Assembly: GCF_035975855.1 (NCBI RefSeq)
Contig: NZ_CP109055.1
Span: forward strand, 10,106,001-10,170,000
Length of the DNA: 64,000 bases
Direction: 5' to 3'
DNA from: Streptomyces sp. NBC_01304
GTDB taxonomy: Bacteria; Actinomycetota; Actinomycetes; Streptomycetales; Streptomycetaceae
A program made the position numbers and the translations under genes. The notes beneath the pieces are model-generated. The model made no database searches. It was not told the DNA's origin and saw only the letters and a list, made by a program, of their open reading frames with translations. Below, piece after piece: positions 7,787 through 16,142 of this stretch (its first letter is position 1; each line of letters begins with the position of its first letter).

Positions 7787-8557
7787 ATGAGCGCAGCACG
7801 ACGGGGAAAGTCAGTCTTGAAGGCGGGGGTCAAGCGTGTCTTGGGTCGTGCCGGATTCGACATCGTGCGCAGCACCAACAACCGTGACGGAGCAGACGAC
7901 TTCATCCCGTTCGAACCAACCATGCGGGCCGCACAGGCGGCCGGTCTGTCGGTCGGTGACTACATCGACGAGGTCATGAACGGTACGCCCGGCGCCACCC
8001 AGTCCACCATCGACGAACTACGCACGCTCGGCGTCTTCGCGGCCGACCCGGACACGGTGCTCGAGATCGGCCCCGGGTCCGGGCGGTACCTGGAGAAGAC
8101 GCTGAACGAGTGCGCACCGGACCGCTACGAGATCTACGAGACGGCAGCGCCCTGGGCCGACTACCTCGTGGACACCTTCAGCGTGGTCGCCCAACCGACC
8201 GAAGGGTGCAGCCTCGCCGCGACACCGGACGCCAGCATCGACCTCGTTCAGGCCCACAAGGTCTTCAACACCGTGACGTTCCTCTGTGCCTCCCGCTACT
8301 TCTTCGAGATGGCACGTGTCACGCGACCCGGTGGCCGGATCGTCTTCGACGTCATGACGGAGACCTGCCTGGACCCGGCCACCGTGCGCGCCTGGGCGAC
8401 GCAGGGCGGTGAGGGGCACGACTCCTATCCGGCCGCCATGCCCCGCCGGACCTGCGTGGACCACTTCGCGACCCTCGACTGCGACCTGGAGGCCAGCTTT
8501 CTGACTCCCATGGGGGTCGCCTCGACCGAGGTGCTCGTCTTCAAGAAGGCGGCCTGA
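7787..8557 (+). CDS. Class I SAM-dependent methyltransferase
   Basis: A 256-residue Rossmann methyltransferase. SAM motif I is TVLEIGPGSGRYLEK (about 90-104); a later VTRPGGRIVFDVMT strand-loop matches the post-motif III region. The N-terminal 45 residues are basic (RRGKSVLKAGVKRVLGRAGF) and resemble those of sugar/glycan-associated methyltransferases, but the substrate cannot be told. The ATG at 7787 follows GGGGGGTC. It stands alone, with a strong terminator directly after it. Confidence 0.8.
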   Translation: MSAARRGKSVLKAGVKRVLGRAGFDIVRSTNNRDGADDFIPFEPTMRAAQAAGLSVGDYIDEVMNGTPGATQSTIDELRTLGVFAADPDTVLEIGPGSGRYLEKTLNECAPDRYEIYETAAPWADYLVDTFSVVAQPTEGCSLAATPDASIDLVQAHKVFNTVTFLCASRYFFEMARVTRPGGRIVFDVMTETCLDPATVRAWATQGGEGHDSYPAAMPRRTCVDHFATLDCDLEASFLTPMGVASTEVLVFKKAA

Positions 8558-8572
8558 CCTTGGCACGAGGGC

Positions 8573-8614
8573 GGGCCGGTGTGCAGGGCGACAGTTCGCC
8601 CTGCACACCGGCCC
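8573..8614. terminator. Strong bidirectional intrinsic hairpin
   Basis: A perfect 19-bp stem (GGGCCGGTGTGCAGGGCGA and its complement) closes a 4-nt CAGT loop, between the convergent methyltransferase and CU044_5270-type genes. There is no T tract, as is usual for Streptomyces terminators. Confidence 0.8.
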
Positions 8615-8663
8615 ACCTCGGGTCTCAGCTCACCGGTGCACCCTGCTCAGCAGTCGACCCTGC

Positions 8664-9689
8664 TCACCAGTCCACCTTGTCCGCCGGGCCGACCTCCAGA
8701 TAGGTCGACCGCTCCGTGGGGTCGCCCTTGGCCCGCCACTGCTCCTCCAGGAGGGTGCCGGTCTTGGGGTCGATGACCAGCCGGTACGTGACTGACCTGT
8801 CAGGGTGCTCGCTCTCGCCCGCGACAGCCGCCAGGCGCTGCTTGACGGTGTACTCCACCGCCGTGCCGGTACGTCCCTGACTGTCCTTGACCGTGCCGAC
8901 GAGCTTCACGCCCTTCTGATCGGCCATGACCTGGAACAGGGCGCCGCGCACCTTGGGATGGGCCGGCGAGTTGAGCAGGTTGGCCGACTGCTCGAAGGCG
9001 TGCATGCCCATCCGGGCGGCCAGCGCGTCGGGATCGGCGGGCAGGGACTCCACCTGGGGCCAGTTCAGCTTCTTGTCGCCCATCGGCCACACCTTGCGCT
9101 TGTCGACCGGGGCGGGCCGATGCGGCGAGCCGTTGATGTCGATGCTCCAGATGTTGCCCTTGCGGTCGAACCACTCGGTGGTGGAGGCGTGACCGTCGTC
9201 CTCGTTGATCACCTCCGTACGGATCTTCCAGAACGGGGCGCTTTCCGGCGCGGTCTCGGCCGCCGCGACCTCGGCCATCCCGTCGAGGAACTCCGCCGCC
9301 GTCGCGCTGGCGGCCGGCTTGCTGTCGCCCATGCCCACGACCGGATAGACCACGGCACCGGCGGCGATCGCGGCCACCGCGGCGGCGGCCACCAGCAGGC
9401 GCCGCCCACGCGGGAGGTGCAAGGCCCGCCTCCGGCCGTGCGCGGCTTCGCCGCCCTGCCGTCCGCCGAGGCCCCGCACGCCGTCCTGGCGGTCGACGCC
9501 GCCCAGCGCCGTGAGGTCCTTCAGATCCGCGCGGTCCGCGAGAGCGGCCTGGGCCAGCGCCATCCGCGCCGCCCGCACCGTCTCCTCGCTGGGCGCCTGC
9601 ACCTGGCCGGCCGCGACCAGTTCACGCGCGCCGGGGAAGTCGAGCAGGTCGTCGATCGTGTAGTCGTGGCGGTCTTCGAAGCTGGTCAT
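8664..9689 (-). CDS. CU044_5270-family membrane protein, partner of ECF sigma factor
   Basis: A 341-residue protein: cytoplasmic N-terminal part (1-97, with short acidic helices such as YTIDDLLDFPGARELVAAG), one TM segment (about 98-118), and an extracytoplasmic domain with repeated strands (FWKIRTEVI, TTEWFDRKGNIWS, YRLVIDPKTGTLLEEQW). This is the CU044_5270 family, usually co-transcribed with an ECF sigma factor and so a likely anti-sigma or envelope sensor. The start ATG overlaps the sigma stop (ATGA), supporting coupling. There is no classical zinc anti-sigma HXXXCXXC motif. Confidence 0.85.
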   Translation of the reverse strand: MTSFEDRHDYTIDDLLDFPGARELVAAGQVQAPSEETVRAARMALAQAALADRADLKDLTALGGVDRQDGVRGLGGRQGGEAAHGRRRALHLPRGRRLLVAAAAVAAIAAGAVVYPVVGMGDSKPAASATAAEFLDGMAEVAAAETAPESAPFWKIRTEVINEDDGHASTTEWFDRKGNIWSIDINGSPHRPAPVDKRKVWPMGDKKLNWPQVESLPADPDALAARMGMHAFEQSANLLNSPAHPKVRGALFQVMADQKGVKLVGTVKDSQGRTGTAVEYTVKQRLAAVAGESEHPDRSVTYRLVIDPKTGTLLEEQWRAKGDPTERSTYLEVGPADKVDW

Positions 9690-10255
9690 TCCTGGTCTCC
9701 TGTCAGTCCGGTGGAGCTGAGTGCCGCGCACTCGCGCAGCTTGGTGCGGGCACGATGCAGCCGGGATCTGGCGGTGCCCGGAGGTATGCCGACCACGGCG
9801 GCCGCCTCGGTCGGGCTCAGCTGCTCCCAGGCGATCAGGAGCAGCAACTCCCGCTCGGCATCGGGCAGTTCACCGAGCACCGCGCGCAGGGCGGGCGCCA
9901 GGGCGGACGCGTCGAGCCGGGCGTCCACCGCCTCCCACGGGTCACCGGCCCCGCCCTCGCCGGGCGCCGACCGCCCCTCCTGCGCGGCCCGCCGCCAATG
10001 CGCGGACAGCACGTTCCTGGCCACCCCGAACAGCCAGGCCCTGGCCACCCCGCGCTCCGCGTCGAAGCCGTGCCGACCCGCGTACGCCTGCAGCCACAGC
10101 TCCGAGAGCAGATCGTCGGCGGCGCCGGGCGCACGGCGCGCGAAGTAGCCGTGCAACGCCGTCGAGTGCTGCTCCACCAGCGCCTCGAACTGCGCGGGTT
10201 CCCGCACCGCCCCGGCCGGTGGCCGGGCGGCGTCCTCTTCCCCGTCCCAAGTCAC
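9686..10255 (-). CDS. ECF-family RNA polymerase sigma factor
   Basis: A 189-residue sigma-70 family factor with region 2 (about 22-90, DDLLSELWLQAYAGRHGFD, ARAWLFGVARNVLSAHWRR) and region 4 (about 123-176, LPDAERELLLLIAWEQLSPTEAAAVVGIPPGTARSRLHRARTKL). The GTG at 10255 is preferred to an ATG 36 bp upstream because GAGGGAGA precedes it. It forms an operon with the CU044_5270-type gene, which probably regulates it. The target promoters are not evident. Confidence 0.9.
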   Translation of the reverse strand: MTWDGEEDAARPPAGAVREPAQFEALVEQHSTALHGYFARRAPGAADDLLSELWLQAYAGRHGFDAERGVARAWLFGVARNVLSAHWRRAAQEGRSAPGEGGAGDPWEAVDARLDASALAPALRAVLGELPDAERELLLLIAWEQLSPTEAAAVVGIPPGTARSRLHRARTKLRECAALSSTGLTGDQE

Positions 10256-10383
10256 GGAATCTCCCTCATGACTGCCGGGCGGCAGTCTCATCCCCTACTT
10301 GTCGCCGACGCCACAGAGCGTTCGCAGCGCGGCCGAGGACCGTCCCCGGTGGACCGAACCAACCACCGAGTAGCATCAACCGT

Positions 10384-11400
10384 ATGAGCGGGGAAGGAAC
10401 TTGCCCCGGCCGGTCGGACCGGACCGAGCCGCCGCACCACCCTCAGGGGCAGACCACGACACCCCTTGCCCTCGACTCCGGCCCCGACCCCGGACTCTTC
10501 GGCCCCACCTCCGTCACCTGGCAGATGCACGGCGACCCCATCATGTGGATCGCCGGGATCCGCGCCCTCTACCTGCAGGCCCTGCACCCCCGCGCGGTCC
10601 GCGGCGTCACCCAGAACTCCGACTTCAGGAAGGACGCCTGGGGCCGGCTGCTGCGCACCGCCCATTTCGTCGGCACCCTCAGCTACGGCACCACCGAGGC
10701 CGCCGAACTGGCCGGAGCCAAGGTACGTCGCATCCACCGCCACATCACCGCCACCGACCCCGACACCGGCGAGACCTACGGCGTCGACGAGCCCGAGCTG
10801 CTCCTGTGGGTGCACTGCGCCGAGATCGACTCCTACCTCACCGTGGCCCGCCGCTCCGGCATCCCACTGACCGACGCACTCGCCGACCGCTACATCGACG
10901 AACAGCGCGCCGCCGCCCGCCTCGTCGGCCTCGACCCCGTCGACGTACCGGCGAACAGGGCGGAAATGACGGCATATTTCGCGTCCGTACGTCCCCAACT
11001 GGCGGCCGGACCCGAGGCGCGCACCGTCGACGACTTCCTGCGGCAGCCACCCACGCACCCCCTCCTGGTCCCGGCCCGCGCCCTGCTGTGGCGGCAGGTC
11101 GCCGACCTCGCGTACGCCGCCCTGCCCCCGTACGCACACAAGTTGTACAACCGGAAGGCGCCACCCCGAGCCACGGTCGACCGTCGCCTGCGGATCGCGG
11201 GCCACATCCTGCGCACGATTCCCGCCCGCGTACGCTGGCAGCTACCTCCCAAGCACATTCTGCGGGCCATGGCACGACTCGGCCCCGGCAGCCGACCGGC
11301 ACCGTACAAACTGAAGGGCGGGGCCGCCATACTGGACGGGCCGGGGAGGGCGCAGCGAAATGACGGGGGCGACAGCACGAGATGGCGGACACCAGGCTGA
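10384..11400 (+). CDS. Oxygenase MpaB family (DUF2236) protein
   Basis: A 338-residue alpha-helical protein of the MpaB/latex-clearing-protein family. Characteristic segments are WQMHGDPIMWIAGIRALYLQALHPRAVRGVTQNSDF, RLLRTAHFVGTLSYGTTEAA, and LLLWVHCAEIDSYLTVARR, whose histidines match the haem/metal-binding histidines of the family. The substrate is unknown. The last 19 bp overlap the start of the Ser/Thr kinase gene, so the two are probably co-translated. Confidence 0.82.
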   Translation: MSGEGTCPGRSDRTEPPHHPQGQTTTPLALDSGPDPGLFGPTSVTWQMHGDPIMWIAGIRALYLQALHPRAVRGVTQNSDFRKDAWGRLLRTAHFVGTLSYGTTEAAELAGAKVRRIHRHITATDPDTGETYGVDEPELLLWVHCAEIDSYLTVARRSGIPLTDALADRYIDEQRAAARLVGLDPVDVPANRAEMTAYFASVRPQLAAGPEARTVDDFLRQPPTHPLLVPARALLWRQVADLAYAALPPYAHKLYNRKAPPRATVDRRLRIAGHILRTIPARVRWQLPPKHILRAMARLGPGSRPAPYKLKGGAAILDGPGRAQRNDGGDSTRWRTPG

Positions 11401-13640
11401 TTCAGGGCCGGTACCGGCTGCTCGATCTGATCGGGCGCGGCGGCATGGGCGAGGTGTGGCGTGCCCGGGACGAGTCGCTCGGGCGGCACGTCGCCGTCAA
11501 GTGCCTCAAGCCGATGGGGCCGAGCCACGACGCGTCGTTCACGCGCATCCTGCGTGAGCGGTTCCGCCGTGAGGCCCGGGTCGCCGCCGCCCTGCAGCAC
11601 CGCGGCGTCACCGTCGTGCACGACTTCGGGGAGTCCGACGGCGTCCTGTACCTGGTCATGGAGCTCCTGGAGGGCCGCAACCTCAGCCAGCTCCTGGAGG
11701 ACAACCGGCAGCACCCGCTGACCGTCCCGGACATCGTCGACATCACCGAACAGGTCGCCCACGCCCTCGCGTACACCCATGACCAGGGCATCGTGCACCG
11801 CGACCTGAAGCCCGCGAACATCATGAAGCTCACCGACGGCACGGTGAAGATCTGCGACTTCGGCATCGCCCGCCTCGGCCACGACATCGGCTTCACCGCC
11901 AAGCTCACCGGCACCAACATCGCCATGGGCACCCCGCACTACATGTCGCCCGAGCAGATCGGCGGCGACCCCGTCGACCACCGCAGCGACCTGTACTCGC
12001 TCGGCTGCGTCCTGTACGAGATCGCCACCGGCGCCCCGCCGTTCGACCTCGCCGACGCCTGGGCCGTCCTGGTCGGACACCGCGACACCGCGCCCCAGCC
12101 GCCCCGCAGCCACCGCTCCGATCTGCCCGAATACCTTGAGCGGATCATCCTCGACCTGCTCGCCAAGCGGCCGGACAGCCGCCCCGACGACGCCCGCGAA
12201 CTCGCCCGCCGCATCACCGCCGCCCGCACCGGAACCGCGGCCCCCGCCACACAGTCGGTGCACCACGCGCCCACCGTGGTCGCCCGCCCCGAGCAGCCGC
12301 CGACCAACGAGCCCCGGCTGCCGTCCTGGACCCGCGGCATGACCACCGGCCACAAGGCGACCGGAGCGGGCCTGCGCAGCACGCCCCCCGACACGTCGGC
12401 GGGCCTCACGGGGGAGTGGATCCCGCGCACCGAAGGCCGCCGGGTCCCCGTGACCGGGCAGTCCAAGCCGGAACGCCCCACGCCTTCGCCCGAGTTGCTG
12501 TCCGTCCTCGTCAGCCGGCACAACGCGGGCCTCAGCCTGGGCCGCCTCGGCCGCTGGACCGAGGCCGGCGAGGTGCACCGCGCGGTCGCCACGGAACGCG
12601 AGCACGCGCTCGGCCCCGACCACCCCGACACCCTCGCCAGCCGCTACGAGGTCGGCTTCACCCTCAGCCGCACCGGCCGTGCCGGCGACGCCCTGCGCGA
12701 GTACAGCCGCGTCGCCGAGGGCCGCGAGCGCACCCTCGGCGCCGAGCACGCCGACACCCTCGCCGCCCGCCAGGAAATGGCGTACGTCCTCGGCCAGTTG
12801 GGCCGACACTTCGAGGCCCACCAGGTGTACTCCTCGGTCCTCGCCGCCCGCGAACGCTCCCCGCGCCTGGGTCCCGACCACCCCGACACCCTGCGCTGCC
12901 GGCACAACCTCGCGTACAACCTGAGCCGCCTCGGCCGCCTAGAGGACTCCTACCGCATGGCCCGGGACGTGGCCGTCGCCCGCGCCCGGGTGCTCGGCCC
13001 GGACCACCCCGACACCCTCGTCACGCGCTACGAAGTGGCGTACGCACTCGGCCAGTTGGGCCGCTGGAGCGAGGCCCTGAGCACCTATCGCGAGGTCGCC
13101 GAGGCCCGCCGCCAGGTCCTCGGCGCCGACCACCTCGACACCCTCGCCGCCCGCTACGAGGTCGGCATCAGCCTCGGCCGCCTCGGCCGCAGCGCCGAAG
13201 CCCTCACCCTCTACCGAGACCTCATCGACGACCGCACGCGCGTGCACGGCCCGAACGACCCCGAGACCCTGCGCGCCCGGCACGGCCTCGGCGTCAACCT
13301 CGGCCGCCTCGGCCGCTGGGAGGAAGCCCTCGACGAGGCGCGCAACGTCTGCGCGATCCGCGAGCGGGTCCTGGGCGCCGACCACCCCGACACCCTCGTC
13401 AGCCGCCGCGAGGTGGCCGTCGGCCTCGGCTGGCTGGGCCGCTGGGCCGACGCCCTCACCGAGTACCGCAAGGTCGCCGCGGCCCGCGAACAGGTCCTGG
13501 GCGCCGACCACCCCGACGCCCTGGCCAGCCGCAACGACGAGGCACACTGCCTGGAACAGCTCGGCCGGAGCGCCGAGGCGGTCGACCTGTACCGCAGGGT
13601 TGCGGCGCTGCGGCAGCAGCGTGGCGCCCAGGGGCGCTGA
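11382..13640 (+). CDS. Soluble Ser/Thr protein kinase with C-terminal tetratricopeptide repeats
   Basis: A 752-residue protein with a Hanks-type kinase domain (about 10-270): GRGGMGEVW loop, VAVK lysine (K40), HRDLKPAN (about 139-146), DFG (about 158) and MGTPHYMSPEQ. After a Pro-rich linker, residues 380-745 hold about eight 42-residue repeats with the phrase LGxDHPDTLxxRxxxxxxLGxLGRxxEA, a Kinesin-light-chain/NB-ARC type TPR. There is no TM segment, unlike PknB-type receptors, so the TPR array likely recruits substrates in the cytoplasm. It overlaps the MpaB-family gene upstream. Confidence 0.92.
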   Translation: MADTRLIQGRYRLLDLIGRGGMGEVWRARDESLGRHVAVKCLKPMGPSHDASFTRILRERFRREARVAAALQHRGVTVVHDFGESDGVLYLVMELLEGRNLSQLLEDNRQHPLTVPDIVDITEQVAHALAYTHDQGIVHRDLKPANIMKLTDGTVKICDFGIARLGHDIGFTAKLTGTNIAMGTPHYMSPEQIGGDPVDHRSDLYSLGCVLYEIATGAPPFDLADAWAVLVGHRDTAPQPPRSHRSDLPEYLERIILDLLAKRPDSRPDDARELARRITAARTGTAAPATQSVHHAPTVVARPEQPPTNEPRLPSWTRGMTTGHKATGAGLRSTPPDTSAGLTGEWIPRTEGRRVPVTGQSKPERPTPSPELLSVLVSRHNAGLSLGRLGRWTEAGEVHRAVATEREHALGPDHPDTLASRYEVGFTLSRTGRAGDALREYSRVAEGRERTLGAEHADTLAARQEMAYVLGQLGRHFEAHQVYSSVLAARERSPRLGPDHPDTLRCRHNLAYNLSRLGRLEDSYRMARDVAVARARVLGPDHPDTLVTRYEVAYALGQLGRWSEALSTYREVAEARRQVLGADHLDTLAARYEVGISLGRLGRSAEALTLYRDLIDDRTRVHGPNDPETLRARHGLGVNLGRLGRWEEALDEARNVCAIRERVLGADHPDTLVSRREVAVGLGWLGRWADALTEYRKVAAAREQVLGADHPDALASRNDEAHCLEQLGRSAEAVDLYRRVAALRQQRGAQGR

Positions 13641-13692
13641 CCGCACGGCGAAGCGTGACGCTCGGGGCGCCGGGCCGGTGCGGGGCCCCGGT

Positions 13693-14502
13693 TCAGGCGG
13701 GGTCCACGTGGTCACCGGCGCTTGAGGTCCAACGCGGTGGGCGGCGCTCCCGCCAGGCCGCGGCGCCTTCCTTGGCGTCGTCGGTGCCGAGGAGCGCGAG
13801 ATGGGCGCGGGTCTCCTCCCGTTCCACGGCGTCGGCGTCCAGATCCGCCCACAACAGCCGTTTGCTCAGGGCGACCGAGGCGGGGTTGGCCTCGGTCGCC
13901 ACTTCGCGGGCGAGCGTCAGCGCGGCGGGCAGTACGTCGGAGGCGGGCAGGGCGCGGCTCGCGATGCCGCGGTCGGCGGCCTCCCGGCCGGTCAGCGTCC
14001 GTCCGGTCAGCAGCAGCTCGGCCGCGACCGCGAGGCCGACCGCACGCCGCAGCGTGAAGTGCGACTGGCAGTCACCGACCATGCCGCGCCGCACCTGCGG
14101 GACGGCCACCTTGGCGTCCTCGGCCACGAATCGGACATCGCACTGCAGCGCGACGGTGAGTCCGATGCCGATCGCATGACCGTTCACCGCGGCGATCACC
14201 AGCTTGCGCACACGCCAGGCAGGCGGCTGGACGGGAGACGCGGTGAAGTCGCCCTTCGGGGCGGCGAAGGCGGCAGCTCGTGGGGAGAGATCGGCACCGG
14301 CGCAGAAGGCCCGCCCGGCACCGGTGAGGACGACGGCGCGTACGGCGTCGTCGGCGTCACAGCGGCGATAGGCGGCGCCCAGCGCCCGCAGGGCTCCGCC
14401 GGACAGCGTGTTCAGGCGCTCCGGTCCGTCGAGCGTGATCACGGCGACGCCGGCCGCGTCGACGTCGACGCGGACCTCGGTCACGTCTGCCACCTCACTC
14501 AC
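13693..14502 (-). CDS. Enoyl-CoA hydratase/isomerase (crotonase) family protein
   Basis: A 269-residue crotonase. The oxyanion-hole segments GRAFCAGADLS and NGHAIGIGLTVALQCDVRFVAEDA are present. The C terminus RRPPRWTSS matches long-chain hydratases. The start is uncertain: the GTG at 14502 gives an 8-bp overlap with the LLM oxidoreductase gene, while the GTG at 14484 has a better-spaced GAGTGAGG. The overlap implies a two-gene operon handling a CoA-linked substrate that is not identifiable here. Confidence 0.85.
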   Translation of the reverse strand: MSEVADVTEVRVDVDAAGVAVITLDGPERLNTLSGGALRALGAAYRRCDADDAVRAVVLTGAGRAFCAGADLSPRAAAFAAPKGDFTASPVQPPAWRVRKLVIAAVNGHAIGIGLTVALQCDVRFVAEDAKVAVPQVRRGMVGDCQSHFTLRRAVGLAVAAELLLTGRTLTGREAADRGIASRALPASDVLPAALTLAREVATEANPASVALSKRLLWADLDADAVEREETRAHLALLGTDDAKEGAAAWRERRPPRWTSSAGDHVDPA

Positions 14503-15565
14503 CCCCGCCGGCCACGCCATGCGTGTCCTCGCCCGCCCGGATCGCCGCCAAGAGCTCTCCCGTGGTGTCGGGATGAGCGCTGTACGGCTGGTAGAACGCC
14601 AGCCGCGTGGCCACGCCCTGCCAACGTGCCTGGATCTCGGCGGCCACCTCCTTCGGCGAACCGACCGCGGCCAGGGTGTGGAGCATGGTGTCGTCGATCG
14701 CGTCGGGCAGCTCGGCCCACCGTCCGGCGCGTGTCAACGCCTGGAGATCCGGCTGGAGTTCGCTCCAGCCGTGGACATCGAGAACGGGCCGGTACGCGGG
14801 TGTCGAGGCGTAGAACGCGAGCAGTCGCCGCACCCCGGCCCGCGCCTGTGCCATCTCCCGCTCGTCGCGCCCGCACCCCACGATGACCTCGGCCACCACC
14901 TCGAACGTGTCGCCCGCGCCGCCGAGTTGAGGGCGTCCCGCCTTCGCGAGTCCCTCGGCGAGAGCGGGCAGGGTGCGCTCCCTCACGTGCCGGGCGCTGT
15001 TGAAGGGCATGACGAGCAGCCCGTCGGCCACCTCCCCGGCCGTCGCGGTCATCCGCGGGCCGAGCGCCGCGAGCAGCACCGGCGGGACGGGATGGGGCGA
15101 GGGCTCCGGCCGGAACGTCGGCGGCATGAGGGTGTGGCTGGTGAACTTGCCTTCGTAGGCGAGGGGTTCGCCGTCCGCCCAGGAGTTCAGTACGGCCTTC
15201 GTCGCGCCGATCCACTCCCGCATGCGCCCGACCGGCGGGTCGAACCGGGACCCGTGCCGACGGGTGACGTGCGCCTTCACCTGACTTCCGAGCCCCAGCC
15301 GGAATCGGCCGCCGGAGAGCTGCTGAAGGTCCCAGGCCGCATGCGCGAGATGGACCGGCGAACGGGGCAGCGCCACCGCGATGTTGGTCATCAGATCGAG
15401 CCCGACACCCTCCCGCGCGGCGGTTACGAGCGGAAAGAACACGTCGTGGCCGCCCTCGAAGGTGAAGGCGCCGTCGAAGCCCTGTTCCTTGAGCCGCCGG
15501 GCGGCGGTGCCTTCCTCGCCGAGCGCGGCCACCAACTGGGTGTCGACGGGCAGGTGGTGCGTCAT
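14495..15565 (-). CDS. LLM-class F420-dependent oxidoreductase (TIGR03617-like)
   Basis: A 356-residue luciferase-like TIM barrel (QLVAALGEEGTAARRLKEQGFDGAFTFEGGHDVFFPLVTAA, GRFRLGLGSQVKAHVTRR, AALGPRMTATAGEVADGLLV). Members reduce or oxidise substrates with coenzyme F420. I chose the ATG at 15565: the upstream ATG at 15634 overlaps the -10 box of a good promoter and so would not be transcribed. GGAGG lies only 2 nt before the chosen ATG, which is tight. It is co-transcribed with the crotonase gene. Confidence 0.85.
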   Translation of the reverse strand: MTHHLPVDTQLVAALGEEGTAARRLKEQGFDGAFTFEGGHDVFFPLVTAAREGVGLDLMTNIAVALPRSPVHLAHAAWDLQQLSGGRFRLGLGSQVKAHVTRRHGSRFDPPVGRMREWIGATKAVLNSWADGEPLAYEGKFTSHTLMPPTFRPEPSPHPVPPVLLAALGPRMTATAGEVADGLLVMPFNSARHVRERTLPALAEGLAKAGRPQLGGAGDTFEVVAEVIVGCGRDEREMAQARAGVRRLLAFYASTPAYRPVLDVHGWSELQPDLQALTRAGRWAELPDAIDDTMLHTLAAVGSPKEVAAEIQARWQGVATRLAFYQPYSAHPDTTGELLAAIRAGEDTHGVAGGGE

Positions 15566-15629
15566 GACCTCCGAATCCGTTCCGTGCGCCTCGGATGCTC
15601 CAACGTCCGTTGACCCGTGGGCTTTCTGA

Positions 15630-15658
15630 TGCATAGTCAGGACTTTACGGTGTCTCAA
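15630..15658 (-). promoter_or_regulatory. Housekeeping-type promoter for the LLM/crotonase operon
   Basis: On the minus strand, TTGAGA and TATGCA are separated by 17 bp, close to the HrdB consensus. The expected transcript start is about 50-60 nt before the ATG at 15565. Confidence 0.65.
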
Positions 15659-15761
15659 GTCGGCCGGAGAGGCGGAGCGACCTGCCCTGGGCGCCGAGCG
15701 CCACGAGGCATCCGCGTCTGCGCCGACAGGACGGTGGTCAATGTGATGGCCAGTGCAGCCA

Positions 15762-15975
15762 ATGACGACCTGCGCCACCTCCTCGCCCCACTACTCCCAT
15801 CTCGCCACGCTCACCTCGTGGGCCGCCGACCAGGGCAGGCATCACCCCCGGCGCCGAGCGCTACATCCGCAGCCTCTTCCAGGGCGTCGGTCGCTCCTTG
15901 GGCGACGAGACCCGCACGCTACGGCGACTCGCAGCCGACCACGAGACCCCGAAGGGCAACAACGAACGCAAATGA
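15762..15975 (+). pseudogene. Possible frameshifted small gene in the 15.6-16.1 kb gap
   Basis: Two protein-like stretches in different frames abut near 15840: HYSHLATLTSWAADQGR in the frame of an ATG at 15762, then ITPGAERYIRSLFQGVGRSL and on to NNERK-stop one base out of phase. Joined, they give about 70 residues with normal composition, which suggests a decayed or sequencing-shifted small gene. I recognise no family. Otherwise the stretch from 15659 to 16142 shows no gene. Confidence 0.3.
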
Positions 15976-16142
15976 CGGTGCAGTCCTCGGGCGATGTTCT
16001 TCGTAGGTGGCGACAGCCCAGGCATGTACGGTGATCGGCATGCGGCGGGCTCGTACCGCACAGCACCAACCCACCCGGACGGTCGGACAACCGTGGTAGG
16101 AATGCCCGGCCCGTGGGCCGGGGAGCGGAGGTCAAAAGAGCC

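Noticed and set aside
13641..13692. Terminator between the kinase and crotonase genes
   Set aside because: Only short imperfect G+C stems are visible, not clearly above background for this composition.
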